Source: Gautieria morchelliformis (Eukaryota > Basidiomycota > Agaricomycetes > Gomphales > Gomphaceae). Taken from it: DNA of 64,000 nucleotides. The translations under genes were made by a program, and so were the position numbers. The first letter of the stretch is position 1; every line of letters begins with the position of its first letter. The stretch is taken from assembly GCA_015179125.1 (NCBI GenBank), contig WHVA01000046.1, positions 186,001-250,000 on the forward strand. The letters are read 5' to 3'. Shown piece by piece: positions 1 to 10,471 of this stretch. The notes beneath the pieces are model-generated. The model was not told the DNA's origin. It worked only from the letters and a program-made list of their open reading frames with translations, and ran no database searches.

Positions 1-1109
1 TCACAAAATCCAACGCATCCTCCGCTTCCGGTGGACCATGTTTCGCATTTTCGGAAACTTCTTCCGCAGTGGGCAGTCCACTTATGTCCGCAAGTGCAAG
101 GAACTCTGGAAGGAGCTCGAGTTTCTCCTCTGTGGTCATAAGCTGGATATCAAAGGCTTGGGGGCACTCGCGAGCATAGTGGCCTGGTTGTTGACATTGG
201 AAGCAGGTGATAGTTCCGCGGCCTTTTCCGCGCATGCGGTCAACATCCATTGGGGCAGGGCCGCTCTTCGAGGGAGGAGGGCTATGGTTCCTAATAGGAG
301 CAGGCGGAGCAAGCGTCGGAAATATTTTCTGTGTGGGAATGAATGCGCTTCCGGGTTTTGGCACAGGTGGAGTAGGACGAGTGGAACTGCGTGTCATGTT
401 CCGGCTTGTCTCCACGAAGGCCTCATTTGCTTCCCTGTTCCGGGACACCCTCTGCACAGCTTGGTACCACACTTCCGGGTCATCGAAATCTGGAGCTCCA
501 TCCCCAAGCAGCGCGACTTGGTTCTGGAGTGTCGGATCAAGTCCTCGTCGGAATTTGATGACGATCGTCTTGTCGTCGTCATACTCCGCAAGGTCGATGA
601 GCTCCTGGAAGCAATCGATGTAGTCATCGACCGGATCCTTGGCCTGGTACCAGCTTGTTCCCTCGAGCTTCGTAAGGGCTGTGAGCTGCTCGTTTTTTGG
701 GCAGAACTGGTCGGAAAATGTTTTCTCGAAGGCGTCCGAGTCCCGGAAGTAGTTCCCCTTGCCCTTTGCTTCATGTCGGATCACCTTGTTTGCAAAACGG
801 GCTGCGCGGTCCGACTTGAAAAAGGACAATGCCCAGTGAATCCGAGCCTGGTCGTTCAGAAAGAGGTCTCCGACAATTGCAAAGTAGATGCTGCATGTGT
901 TGAAGAATGCGCGTCGCTTCTCCTGATCTCCGTCAAAGTCTGCCGGAGTTGCGGGTTTGACCTTTGCTAACTTCGCCGAGACCCTCTCTTCTGCTACTTC
1001 CGCTTTTCCGAAATCCGGATCGTCCAGCATTTCATTTCCACCACTTTGTGGAATATCTAACTTAGCCAAAATTGCTTGTAAGGCTGTTTCAATCGTGTCG
1101 GTCTTCATC
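1..1109 (-). CDS. Ty3/gypsy gag, 3' end outside window
   Basis: The minus strand is open from an ATG at 1109 to the window edge. It encodes a retrotransposon capsid/nucleocapsid: an acidic N-terminus, a capsid-like middle (the stretch around 470-870 contains the pattern of paired aromatic and acidic residues seen in Retrotrans_gag domains, e.g. YFRDSDAFEKTFSDQF), a proline-rich linker, then one zinc knuckle CFQCQQPGHYAREC near 195-235. Gag binds and packages the element RNA in cytoplasmic particles. The element's 5' LTR lies directly upstream (1348-1774), so this is the 5' part of an element whose pol would be left of the window. No stop interrupts the visible part. The start is uncertain because an upstream frame overlaps it (see 1089-1358). 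Confidence 0.85.
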
Positions 1110-1358
1110 CGGTCGCGTCAATTCCTCCTCCATATTCCGAAGACGATCGTCTGGATCCATGTTGGAAGGAGAAATATGGGACGGGATTTCCGGGGTTGGG
1201 AGCTCGACATAATAAGAGGGGCTGTCGTATGCTGTGTGTGCGGAAGAGGTTGCGATCTCCGAGTCGCTGTCTCCGATTCCGGATGCACCTATGGCGAATG
1301 CAACGCGCAGTACGACCGCCGGTCCTCTAGGGAAGAGACTTTTCTGCTGTAAGGGCAA
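1089..1358 (-). CDS. Gag leader frame overlapping the gag ORF
   Basis: An 89-codon acidic frame runs from the end of the 5' LTR into the start of gag and stops at 1089, 20 nt inside the gag ORF but in another frame. Its end (…MEEELTRPDEDRHD) reads like the natural N-terminal coil of a gypsy gag. Either gag originally began here and a 1-nt slip split it, or the two frames are joined by ribosomal frameshifting. I cannot tell which from one copy. Confidence 0.45.
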   Translation of the reverse strand: MPLQQKSLFPRGPAVVLRVAFAIGASGIGDSDSEIATSSAHTAYDSPSYYVELPTPEIPSHISPSNMDPDDRLRNMEEELTRPDEDRHD

Positions 1359-1774
1359 CCCTGGCTGGTTGTGGAGATCACACTACCACACAACTGACAA
1401 GGGGAAATCCAAAGAGAAAAGTCTAAGGACCCACAATGTCAGCGAGCCCGTATTATACTACGCTGCGCAGCCAGGGACAACACTTGGCACCCGCCATCAA
1501 CCCTGCATCTCTTTGACCACCCTGACCCTTGATCGACCCTTGATGCCACCTATTACGCGAGTCGCTTGATTTCTGACACTGTTCCGAGAGTGGAAGTCAG
1601 AAATTGGAGTGGAACTGGCAAGGCGAACAGAACTGGTGGAAGTTCTCCCAGAAGCGGAATCATTTCCGAAAGCGGAGGCGGAGATGAAATCGGAACCGGA
1701 ACCGGAGTCGGAAATGGAGTCGAAACTGGGTACGGTGTCGGAACTGGAAATGGAAAACAGGGTGTCCCCTGACA
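1348..1774 (-). repeat. 5' LTR of the gypsy element
   Basis: On the minus strand the segment begins TGTCAGGGGACACC at 1774 and ends GCCCTTACA at 1348, giving the TG...CA ends of an LTR of about 427 bp, and gag follows within 240 bp. Between about 1560 and 1760 it contains a degenerate hexamer repeat (GGAACC/GGAGTC/GGAAGC on the plus strand), an internal LTR microsatellite. It interrupts the C-terminal coding part of the LINE that resumes at 1775. The partner LTR is outside the window. Confidence 0.7.
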
Positions 1775-1917
1775 GACTACCATCTCGATTTTTCCATTGC
1801 TTCTGGTTGGATATCGAAGGCGTGGAGTATTTCGTGTAGTGGCGATCAATGCCTCTTCACGTATCTCGCTGCTGCTCTGTGCACTTTTGGTGTCAGAGGG
1901 TGGGTCGACAGTAGGCA
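1775..1917 (-). pseudogene. LINE post-RT fragment beyond the SINE
   Basis: Minus-strand sequence immediately past the SINE poly-A and target duplication reads CLLSTHPLTPKVHRAAARY and, past a stop, SPLHEILHAFD. This matches the pattern in the LINE fragment at 35.6-36.0 kb (LPPSHPLHAHLHREI...SPLHKLLWAHG). It therefore continues the RT protein interrupted after VALRIA at about 2360. It is truncated at 1774 by the gypsy LTR. Confidence 0.7.
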
Positions 1918-1930
1918 AGCGATTCTTAGT

Positions 1931-2355
1931 TTTTTTTTTTTTTTTTTTCGAATTCCATTTATTATACTGCCACCTTGGGGCCAAGCCCTATATAGGCAGT
2001 CTCTACCCGGAACACGGAATAGAGTAATCAAAGTGTTTTACATGCTAGGGTATCGTAGTTACCGAAGTAAGCCAGAGATATGCTGGCACCAACATAGGAT
2101 ACTTCCTGTTTGTCTACAATGCCTAATCACCTTAGATACATATCAGTACCGGTCAGTTTCAGTAGGTCTTATATGCCGGGTGGAAGTCCAGGAGCCTCGT
2201 AATCCTAACACTTATTGACACCTATCGGAGGGGTGAACCATTGTAGTAATTACTACAAATGGGGAGGGGGGGGATTCGAACCTGGAGGCTCTCCCTTCGC
2301 GTGATCCCAAACGGGCGCTTGGTTTGGGTCAGTTCCACCTGCGCTAACCCACCCC
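1931..2355 (-). mobile_element. tRNA-derived SINE with poly-A tail
   Basis: On the minus strand the element starts near 2355 with a tRNA-like head: GGGGTGGG, then a box A-like TAGCGCAGGTGG, a strong anticodon-arm-like hairpin (CCCAAAC...GTTTGGG), and a perfect box B GGTTCGAATCC followed by CCCCCCCCTCCCC. A body of about 300 bp follows and the element ends in a run of about 19 A. It is flanked by a perfect 13-bp duplication AGCGATTCTTAGT (plus-strand 1918-1930 and 2356-2368), the signature of target-primed insertion. Box A/box B indicate an internal RNA polymerase III promoter. The head has poor acceptor and T-stem pairing, so it is not a working tRNA. An 18-bp perfect palindrome TTGTAGTAATTACTACAA sits just after the head at 2242-2259. 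Confidence 0.85.
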
Positions 2356-4203
2356 AGCGATTCTTAGTGCCACCCAGTGTACTATCTTCGCGACTAGTAG
2401 GGGGAAGGGGTGTAGGTTGGCGTGAGCGTCCAGTATATCGTTCGCTGTCATGCTCATAGCTCCTGTTATAGAGATCGCAGCCTGTCTCTGGACTCTAGCT
2501 AGCTTGTTTATGTTCTCCTTCGTCCCTTTGCTGTGCTTTGTGCCTGGAATGAGGAATACGTCAGCGGCGTAGAGCATTCTCGGGATCGCGACGGCCAGGT
2601 AGTATCTTCTCATGTACTTAGCTGTCACGCCTTTTGTTGGCTTCGTGAGCCTCCTGTACTGTGCGATGTACATATCGCCCTTCTTGAGCGTGTAATTGAC
2701 GTGCTCTTTGAAACGCAGTTCCTGGTCAATGGTTACCCCCAGGAACTTATGGGTGGCTACAGGCTTGATGACCTGCTGTCCTATCGTTATGGACAGCCTA
2801 GTTATTGGTCTGTTTTTCTTGGGCTTTCCCGGGTCGTGCTCTTGCCTTCTGGTGAGTCCCATAAGCCCGAACCTGTCCACCATGAACATGCACTGGTGCT
2901 GTTCGGCCCAGTCGCTGGCTCCGTCGTTTCTGCACATGATGCCCTTTAACTTGTCAAAAGCCTCTTGTATATCTTTCCCTTCCGCTATCAGTGTGGTATC
3001 ATCTACGAAACCGACGCAATCTTCCTCGTTCTTCCGTTTGACCGTTTCGAGTAGATCTGCATTATAGAATTGGTATGCTATGGCTGAGATTGGGCATCCC
3101 TGGTCCATCCCTCGGCCTACAAGCCTGGCTGGGGCGCTGAAGTCATCGAAACTTATTGTGGTCTCCCTGCCTTCCACTCTTCTTCGTATCCACTTGGTGT
3201 ATTCTTGCGGTATTCCCCTGCGATGCATATTATGTGTCAGTCGGTCTAATACAACGCTGGGGAAAGCCCCCTTGATATCCAGGAACAACAGGCCGATTAC
3301 CCTTCCCTTTCTCCAAGCATCCTTGGTTGCAGCAATGGTGTAGTGGAGAGCGTCGGTGGTGGTGCGTCCCAGCCTGCAGCCAAAATGGTTCTCTGGGAGC
3401 AGGTGGTGCTGTTCTGTCATTTTGACGATATCTTCAGCTATGCAGGCTGAGAGGACTTTCCCTAATGTATCTAGCAAGGCTATGGGGCGGTATGACCCTG
3501 GCAGCGTGTAGTCACTTTTTCCTGGCTTGCAAAGCACTCAGGTGATTGAGTTTCTCCATTCTGCCAGGTAGATGTCAAGCTCGAACGTGGCACGATATAG
3601 CGGTCCTATATAAGGTAGCAGCGTGTCAACGCACTGTTTTATTAACATGTTGGGAATACCGTTCGCCCCAGGGGCCTTAAATGGATTGAGCCTTTCTACC
3701 GCTCCCTTTATCTGTTCGTCTGTTATCGGTGCGTAGTCAAAAGCCAGCTGTGGGTATTGATAGCCCTCCTGTGCTGCCTCAGCGTCCGCTCTCGCCTCTG
3801 GGAAAAACGTGCTGAAGAGCATGTCCGCCTTCTGCTTGTTTGTGTCTGCCACCCATTTGGACCCATCTTCCCTTTTGTCTGTGAGGGTTGGTATGCATGT
3901 CCGCGCTGTGTCGGTTGGGTCTGCTGAGGCATATTTGTGAGCCGTCCACACCATCTTCTGATCCATCTCCTCCAGGAATGCTTCCCAGTGATGCTGCTTC
4001 GCTTTTTATATCTTGCTCGCATATTGGTTCCTCGCTCTTCTATAGTCCTCATGTACCCTGTCTGCTGGGTCGTGTCGCTTGGAGTACGCTTTCCTTCCCA
4101 CCCTCCTAGCGTCCACCCTGGATTTGGTCAGTTCCAGCGACCACCAGCGTTTCATGTACGGAGATGACTTAGTTTTGGGCACTAGTTCCTCTACCATCTC
4201 CAA
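2344..4203 (-). pseudogene. LINE reverse transcriptase, broken
   Basis: Three adjacent frames (4203-4006, 3966-3538, 3537-2344) form the RT. Motifs include LNPFKAPGANGIPN (motif 0/1), YRPIALLDTLGKVL, FLDIKGAFPSV (motif A with the first catalytic Asp), GMDQGCPISA (motif B) and FVDDTTLIA (motif C, the catalytic Asp pair). After the RT comes the thumb-like region with KLARVQRQAA. A stop at 3538 falls between two halves of the conserved SIT/VLCKPGK segment, and another at about 4006 splits the linker. The frame ends in SINE sequence at 2344 and the true C-terminal part resumes at 1917. Confidence 0.85.
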
Positions 4204-4485
4204 TATGACTCCTGTGAGTGTCTCAAGGCTTCTTTGGAAGTGCGCCTTGTCCCCTGGTGTTGGGTCACTGATCCTATTTTTCAGGCGTGCCTCGAGCTCC
4301 TTGTTGAACTCCTTCCAGTCGGTCTGTCTAAAATTGGATTTGGGAGCAAACTCAACCCTTCTGAGTGAGATGTCTATCGTCGTGTCGACCGGGAAGTGGC
4401 CGCTTCTGGCTGGTCAGTCTTCTGGAACTGTCATGCAGCTGATGATTTGTTCTAGCATTTCTGTGGAGATAAACACATTGTCAGT

Positions 4486-5127
4486 TCACATGTGGTTCCC
4501 AGTAGTCATGGCTCTTAGCGTTGGTATTTCTTTCGGCAAAGCCATCTGCATGTCGTGGTCTGCGATCACATTTAGTAGCAGCTGCGCTTCGTCTAGATTG
4601 TTGCGGGTAAACAGGTGTGAGTTTCTGTTCTCGTCCCACATTGGGTGATTCCGGTTGAAGTCACCCAACCATACGCTCCCACATATGACATCGCTCTGCC
4701 CCTGTCCTTCTTTCTCCATGTTTCGTATATGTCTCTGTAAATCTCTTATGCTGTCAGAGTGGGTACAATCACAATATATGTTGTATATTAGCACGTTACT
4801 GGCGCTGGTTCTTATCCTAACTGCTGTGACGTCTGGCGTTCCTACGTCCACGGCCGCCCAATCATTTGTGATCGTATCCTTGTTGATGAGTATCATGGAC
4901 CTCATTTGTTTGGCCCTGTCCTTGAAATGCGTGTTGGGGTATATCGTGTACCAGTGCGAGGTAGCCCTGGAATTTCCAAGAAAGTCAATGTACGGCTCTT
5001 GTATCGCTATTATATCATATTTGCTGGGGTGGCACTTAGCTAGGAGGCCTGTGGTCGCCGTGAGCAACTTGTTTACGTTCTGTTGTCTGACCCGCAAGTA
5101 TTTTCTGAGTGTGTCCTCTTCACTCAT
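4486..5127 (-). pseudogene. LINE endonuclease domain
   Basis: This 213-codon stretch is the exonuclease-endonuclease-phosphatase type nuclease that nicks target DNA for target-primed reverse transcription. Visible motifs are RQQNVNK at the start, IAIQEPYID (the QEP motif holding the catalytic Glu), and WLGDFNRNHPMWDE (the GDFN/H motif). It ends at a TGA (4486) after GNHM; the downstream sequence (VFISTEM...) continues the same protein, so the stop looks like a point mutation. It is the N-terminal third of ORF2, whose RT lies directly downstream. Confidence 0.8.
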
Positions 5128-6806
5128 CCCCGATATAAGTCCGCATCGTTGTCCTCTCGCTGTTGTCCTTCTGGTGGCTCTCCCCCTATGCCGTACTCAT
5201 CCAAGCGTGCCTGTCGTCCCTCTCCACTTGCCCAGCCAGTGTCGCGATGTCCTCTTGGTGGGTTGCCTCCTCTGTTTCCCTCACGCTGCCCCCTCCCCCC
5301 TCTAACTACATTCCACTCCCCGTATTGTTGCATTTCTGCATTCTGTCTCCTGATTGTGTCCTGCTCGTTGAATTTCCTAAGGAGCTCGCCTGCGTCTTCA
5401 ACCTGCCTCCCATCTCGTTGCTGCTCCCAGGTCCAGGGGCTGTCTCCAGGGAAGTATTTGTATGTATGTTCCGCGTCTGTTCTTTCTATCGCTTGGCATA
5501 TCGCTTTGAATGCAGGACAAGTCTGGTCCCAGGACACGTGCACATGTTCGTCGCAGTTCACGCACTTAAACTTGCTCGGGTCCGTTTCCTCGCATTGCGC
5601 TGTCCTGTGGGGTTTGCCACATGTGCCGCACTTCTCCATCTCCGTGCACTCGGCAGCCATGTGCCTGGCATTGTGCTTCTGGCATTTCAGGCACCATCGG
5701 GGTTCCTTTTTCATTCTCCTTGCCCAGGTACGCTTGCCTGCTATTATCATTCCGTCTCTGATACTCTGATTTGCTGCCTCTGTGGTTGCGAACTTCGCTA
5801 TGATATGCGCCGACCTTTGTCCCTCTGTTCTCCGATGTACCGGTTTGATCCATCTTGTTGATATGAGAGTGTTGTCCGGCAGCATCGAGTCGCGCTCGAT
5901 CTTTCAAAGTTCAGCGAGGGCATCTGGTGCATGGGTGAGCAGCACGTACTCTACTATGACTGATACCGCCCTGTCTTTGATGACTGCTGTCCTGCTGAAC
6001 TTCTCTAGAAATTCCCCTTTGTGAGCTTGTATCCACATCGCCACATCTGCCGTGCGCAGCTCAAAGACTATCCCTCCGTTGGCTAGTTTCTTGGCCCCCA
6101 CGAAACACACCCCGTTGATGTCGTCTGTCCGATCGAGCTGGTCTGCGGCTTCGTTGGCTTTTGCCACGAGTTCCTGTTCCGAGAGAGTAGCAAGTGCGTT
6201 TTGTTCGGCTCTCGGGTCATTGTCAATCAGGATCTGATGTTGAGGTGCTTTTGCCCTGGCCAGGTTGTTGGGGTGTGATAGTGGGACATTGCCCCTCAGC
6301 GCCGCCGCGTACGTCGTCCTTGGTGCCCCTCTTCTGATCTCTCCCTCCTCCCCCCTTTGAGCTCCGTTCTCCTCCTCCATTCACCTAGCCACTTCCTTCA
6401 GCACCTCCCGAGCAAACTCCATTAAGTTCCTCGCTGTCTCCATCACTGCTTCTACGTTGTCTATGGTCGGTCTTAGTTTTTCTTCGACATAGTGTTGGGT
6501 CGACCCCTTTGGCCGTCTCATCCATCATTAGCACTGCTACTGACCTTATGCCTTCCTGTAGAGTTTTCCCCGTCGTACTGTGTGCCAGCGACAACAGTAT
6601 GTAGCTAAGCAGCCCTGTGGTTAGGTCGTCCTCCTTTGCGCAGAAACTGTGCTTGTCTAGGAAGCTGTGCGCTCCTTCCTTGGTTCAGACTGCCATGTAT
6701 GGGTCCGCTAGGAGTTCTGCCCTGGACTTTCTGCCACCCTGTTGGTTGTTGGCCCGCGTTCTGTGTTGGGACACAGTGTGCGTCGGTGGGTCTGTGCTCG
6801 GTGGCA
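5124..6806 (-). pseudogene. LINE ORF1 (gag-like, zinc knuckles), broken
   Basis: ORF1 encodes the RNA-binding partner of the LINE reverse transcriptase. Visible parts: an N-terminal helical region (6806-6385), a middle region that starts MEEENGAQRGEEGEIRRG (6380-5904), and a C-terminal part (5885-5124) with three zinc knuckles, beginning CLKCQKHNARHMAAEC, then CGTCGKPHRTAQC, then a third CVNC box, followed by a glycine/arginine-rich tail. The same order is seen in the plus-strand copy at 25.3-28.6 kb. Breaks: a TGA near 6686 where the other copy reads through, a frameshift near 6490, a stop before 6380 shared in position by the other copy, and a TGA at 5904-5906 with the frame continuing unchanged on both sides. 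Confidence 0.75.
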
Positions 6807-6931
6807 TGCCCCTTTTGGATTGCTTCTTTTTGTAGAAGCGTTTTTTAGAGTCGCTTTGGTGTGTCTATGATAGCGTTCGTCCTTTCTATCTAGTGTGTGT
6901 GTGTGAAAAAGTGTTTTTGGGTTTTGGGATG

Positions 6932-8470
6932 TTATGGTGGGCCAAGGACCTCATTGACTGAATCATGGATATTCTGTCGTCTCGTCTTGGCAGCCTTTGA
7001 GGCAACTTTATGCTGCTGATACGAGAGGTTCTTGGATGGCCCTTTACAGGTTTTCAGGCATGCCATTGGTGTGGCGAAGGTGTGTTGGGAGATGTCTTCG
7101 TGGTTTAAACCAAATTCAGCAGGCACGTGACTTGCAATAAAATAAAAGTGATCCAAACTCAATTCAAGACTATCAATTTCATACAAGTTTCTAGATAACT
7201 ATTCCCAATTAGATCACATCATCAGTGGCAATGACAGTCTGAGTCAGTCTGACAAGGTCATCTATTTTATCAGATGGGATGCACAGTACTCGCTCCATGT
7301 GGTTAAACATATCGGGCGTCCAAGAAGCCTGCTGGACAGCCTGCTGTGGCCAACATACCGCATTGGTAAGAACCTTCTGGCTACTGTAGATCCTGTAAGT
7401 CTCCAAAAACTCCACCAGGGATGTTACAGCCATCTCATTGGCATGTAAGGCTTCAATCCTGCCAAGATCGACTTCCTGCATTGCAGCCAATCTCTTGGCA
7501 TCGTAGAGTTTGTCCAAGCTTGATGGACTAGGGGCCTCGGCTGGGACGAATTGGCTGGTGCGGTATGCATTCAAGGTCTTGTGGAAAGAGCGTGTAGGTG
7601 CCTGTAGATTCAGGGGCACATAAGAGTGGCTGGCACCTTTGCCGGCAAAGTTTGAGGACATATGAGGGTAGGCCTTGAGAGACTGGTGGGATGAACGAGA
7701 GGGGGTAATAGTTGTCAACTTGGGTTGTCAGCTGTGGTGGGATGAACGACAAGGTGTAATAGTTTGTAACTCAGGTTGTCGGCTCTGGTGAGATGAATGA
7801 GAGGGAGCAATAGTTGGTGACTCAGATTGTCAGTCTCGTGTGTGGGAGTGAGAAAGCCCTATGGAATGTACATTAGCAAATGCTGCAACATGAACATGAA
7901 ACTTATGTTTGAAGTATCCTGTATTTACAGTTCGCCGCTCCCACTCCTTAACCCAGGGAATAGCAAGTGTTGTCACAAAATGAACACCAAGGTCATCTAT
8001 AGCCTTGGAGACCAAATTGTCAGTCTTCAGCTTATGGTTGAACCAATCGGACACCCCAATAACTAGGTTCTTGCGCAGGGTGGCTGCGTCCAATTGGTCT
8101 CCAGGATGGGATTCTGGGTGTAGTGAGAAGAGAATGCATGCTGAACCACTGAGGCGGCTGTAGATGGCACACTGGCCACTTCTGTTAGTGTGCAACCCTA
8201 AATGAACAAAATAATTCTTACCGCGTCATCAATGTCTTGAAGGGTAATGGCGCGGTATTGCCTGCGCTCATAGCATTGGAAATCCAACCCATTGGAAGCT
8301 CTTCAGCACTCATTCCAAAATCGTACAAAGCTCCCTGGCCAAAGCGATGTCGCGCCCGTTCTATGGCCAGGTCCAATGCATCCACTGTTCGTGGCTCATT
8401 CTCCTGCCATTTTCATAGGGCAGATGGATGGGAGTGCTGAGGGTGGGTCATGAATTCTGGATCAACTGAG
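6932..8470 (-). pseudogene. Decayed gene of unknown function
   Basis: Four minus-strand frames follow each other in one direction: about 8420-8222 (contains NEPRTVDALDLAIERARHRF), 8195-7830 (contains WVKEWERRTVNTGYFKHKF), 7752-7209 (contains LGRIEALHANEMAVTSLVEF) and 7186-6932 (contains FIASHVPAEFGLNHEDISQH). Amino acid composition and the spacing of short intron-like gaps (for example a GTAAG...TTTAG stretch at about 8200-8224) suggest one multi-exon gene or transposon-encoded protein, but I could not join all parts in frame. I recognise no domain. A three-unit tandem repeat lies inside it. Confidence 0.35.
7686..7840. repeat. Three-unit tandem repeat, about 54 bp
   Basis: Three diverged units each contain a GGTGGGATGAACGA-like start, a TAATAGTT core and a GGTTGTC end. 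They fall between two frames of the unknown decayed gene. Confidence 0.7.
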
Positions 8471-9127
8471 GAGCGGTTGGCAGCACAAGACGGATAAGTC
8501 TGTCAGAGCATATTGAGGTTCCAGACAGCCTTGTTTGGCAAACACAACCGCCCACATGGACCAACATAGCTAACTACACAGCCGGGATGGCATCGGAGCT
8601 CCTTAGTAGAAATATAATAAATTGTTGGTTACCATCCCCTGCCATTCTTTGAATGCGATGTCTGGAATTTGACAAAGGGGCTAATTTCACCATTCTCCAT
8701 TGTGTTGGAGTAACAAACACGTGACTGTCCAAACACGTGACTACCCGCACATGATGCTGCAAGCTCATTTGTTCTCTATATTTAGGTATATGTGTCTCTG
8801 CTATGAGACACCCCTTTTGTTTTCTCTAACTCAGACAATAGCGATAGAAACTATAAGTAACAATAGTTAGGACCACTTTCCTCAGTCGTTTGACACGCCA
8901 TCGCATCCAAATACTGAGATTACTGTATGGCGGATGCTCACAACTTTTTATTACCTGTAGCTTCACCCATTTTATTCTCAGATTATAGAAAAGAAGAGGA
9001 CCAAAGTATATGCCAATCTTATTGTTGGTCTATAAATAATTTTACTTTTGTCCCTCCCAGAGCGGCCGCTCCGCCGACGAGAACGCCTCTTCTGATTTTT
9101 ATGCCTCTTCTTATTTTAATTTTTAAA
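8471..9127. other. No gene seen; shared TE scrap inside
   Basis: No convincing ORF. A TATA-like stretch and pyrimidine-rich run near 8770-8830 resemble an LTR promoter, but I found no ends. Bases 8926-8995 (from GGATGCTCACAACTTTTTAT to the ATTCTCAGATTAT motif) recur almost unchanged at 36,388-36,440, where they join copia gag. Confidence 0.4.
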
Positions 9128-9240
9128 AGTGTAGTGGCTTGAAACCAGAGAATTGATATACCTTCTCAACTCTCAATAGGTGTATGGCTCCTGAAAGCTC
9201 AATCACACATGTTGGTACACTCTTCTTTATATATATATAT
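9128..9240 (+). pseudogene. PLC-like gene exon fragment
   Basis: The plus strand reads RIDIPSQLSIGVWLLKAQSH preceded by a splice-acceptor-like ACCAG, matching the exon of the PLC-like gene at 50,430-50,360 (RIDIPSQLSMGVRLLQAQSH), including the intron start and the (AT)n run that follow. Only this exon and flanking intron remain. Confidence 0.65.
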
Positions 9241-9714
9241 ATATGGAAAAATGAATATTGTCTCCTGCAAATGCAATTCTGTCTCCGCCAAACAGCCTGG
9301 TGTCACGGCATGGTGGGGTCTTTGTCTCATCCACAATGCATGCCTGTCTCAACTTTATGTAGCTTGCCATGTACTCTACCAAAAATTATGAATGTGGGAT
9401 TGTTTTGTTGCCAGGATCAAGCACACCACAGCCAAATTATCGACCTCTTGATCAGCACACAGTGGCACTAAGCATGACCCAATTTCAACGGTGCCTTTTC
9501 TAAGGTATGGGATGTCCATGCATGGTTATGTAATTTACATAACCACTGACTGTCCCACCGTTTCTATTTTGTTGCACCTAACACACTTGTCTTGGTGGAC
9601 AATGTGGGACAAAGTCACTGTGGTGTTCTTGCTTTGATTTCTCTCAGCTATATAATGGTCAGTCATTATTATGAGCTCTCTTCCCATCTCAATCACCATG
9701 CCATCTGGAAAACA

Positions 9715-10223
9715 ACGTTACATGGAATCAGGGATAGGGTTGATAGGGTTCCCAGACTCAGTAAGTTTCATGCGCAATACATCCTTCTTCGACTTATCTC
9801 TTGGATTCCCGCACACTCATACTTGATGTGCGTGATTTCTCCCAATAGGGTGGCTCGAGTATTTGCTAGTCAACTGCCATACATAGACTTCAGTATACTC
9901 CAGGTCGCAACAGGATCACCATTGTTCCTGATGGGGACGCTCTCTTGGTCCTCCGCTCGTAAGTCAATTTCCATGTATGCGCGTATTCTGCGTCACTCCC
10001 ATGCCTTTTCCAATTGCAGCTCCTCATTTGTAGGAGCCTCACAGAAGGCACGCACGGGGAGAGGGTAAGTCCCCATCACTACTTCCCACTGGTTTAGCAA
10101 ACGCAGGACTGATTCCATGCTCACGCTCCTGGAGAAGTAGTTATCACCACGAAGCTTTGGGAACACCTGAAATGTACGGCCAGAGCTCGTTTGATAGTCT
10201 TTCATCCCATTGAGGCTTGACAT
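9715..10223 (-). pseudogene. Ty1/copia gag N-terminal fragment
   Basis: From the ATG at 10223 the frame reads MSSLNGMKDYQTSSGRTFQV, then a UBN2-like copia gag body with SMESVL, NQWEVVMGTYPLP and RAYMEIDLRAED. It continues with disruptions to about 9715 (contains WSILKSMYGSQLA and a KLTESGNPI motif). A primer-binding-like GGTTATGGGCCCC (10,254-10,266) and a short LTR precede it. The rest of the element is missing. Related pieces lie at 33,430-33,762 and 35,990-36,177. Confidence 0.7.
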
Positions 10224-10266
10224 TTGCGATTTGTTATGCTAATAGGTAGGGCCGGGGCCCATAACC

Positions 10267-10413
10267 TAAAGATACAAGTAGTAAACTACAGAACTCGTCA
10301 GCGACTAATACTAGTACAATTGATAGGACCACTTACCCCCTAGCGTCGAAGACAAACGCTAGGGAGTAGTACATAATGTACAATACGCATATATGTACCA
10401 TGTTTCCGCTACA
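10267..10413 (-). repeat. Short copia LTR (147 bp)
   Basis: On the minus strand it starts TGTAGCGGAAAC and ends at the GGTTATGGGCCC primer-binding-like site, the same site that follows the LTR of the intact copia element at 20,461. A copy of identical length is at 36,499-36,645. Its end reads TTTA rather than CA, so the 3' boundary is inferred from the primer site. Confidence 0.55.
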
Positions 10414-10471
10414 GGGGTTACGGGCACGGACACCTTCTCCCAGCCCCGAGCCCTGCCGAGCTACTCGACGC

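Larger units (their letters stand above)
1775..6900 (-). mobile_element. Non-LTR retrotransposon (LINE, Tad/jockey-like), decayed
   Basis: Read on the minus strand this is a two-ORF LINE: a gag-like ORF1 with zinc knuckles (6806-5124), then an ORF2 with apurinic-type endonuclease (5127-4486) and reverse transcriptase (about 4200-2344). The post-RT region continues on the other side of a SINE insertion (1775-1917) and is then cut by the gypsy LTR at 1774, so any RNase H and the 3' tail are lost. The frame is broken by about six stops and at least one frameshift, so it is not autonomous. A second, partial copy lies at 25,231-28,646 on the plus strand and served as the guide for reading through the stops. 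Confidence 0.85.

Noticed and set aside
38..970. Long plus-strand frame of 310 codons
   Set aside because: It is antisense to gag; the minus strand has the zinc knuckle and capsid features and the LTR orientation fits.
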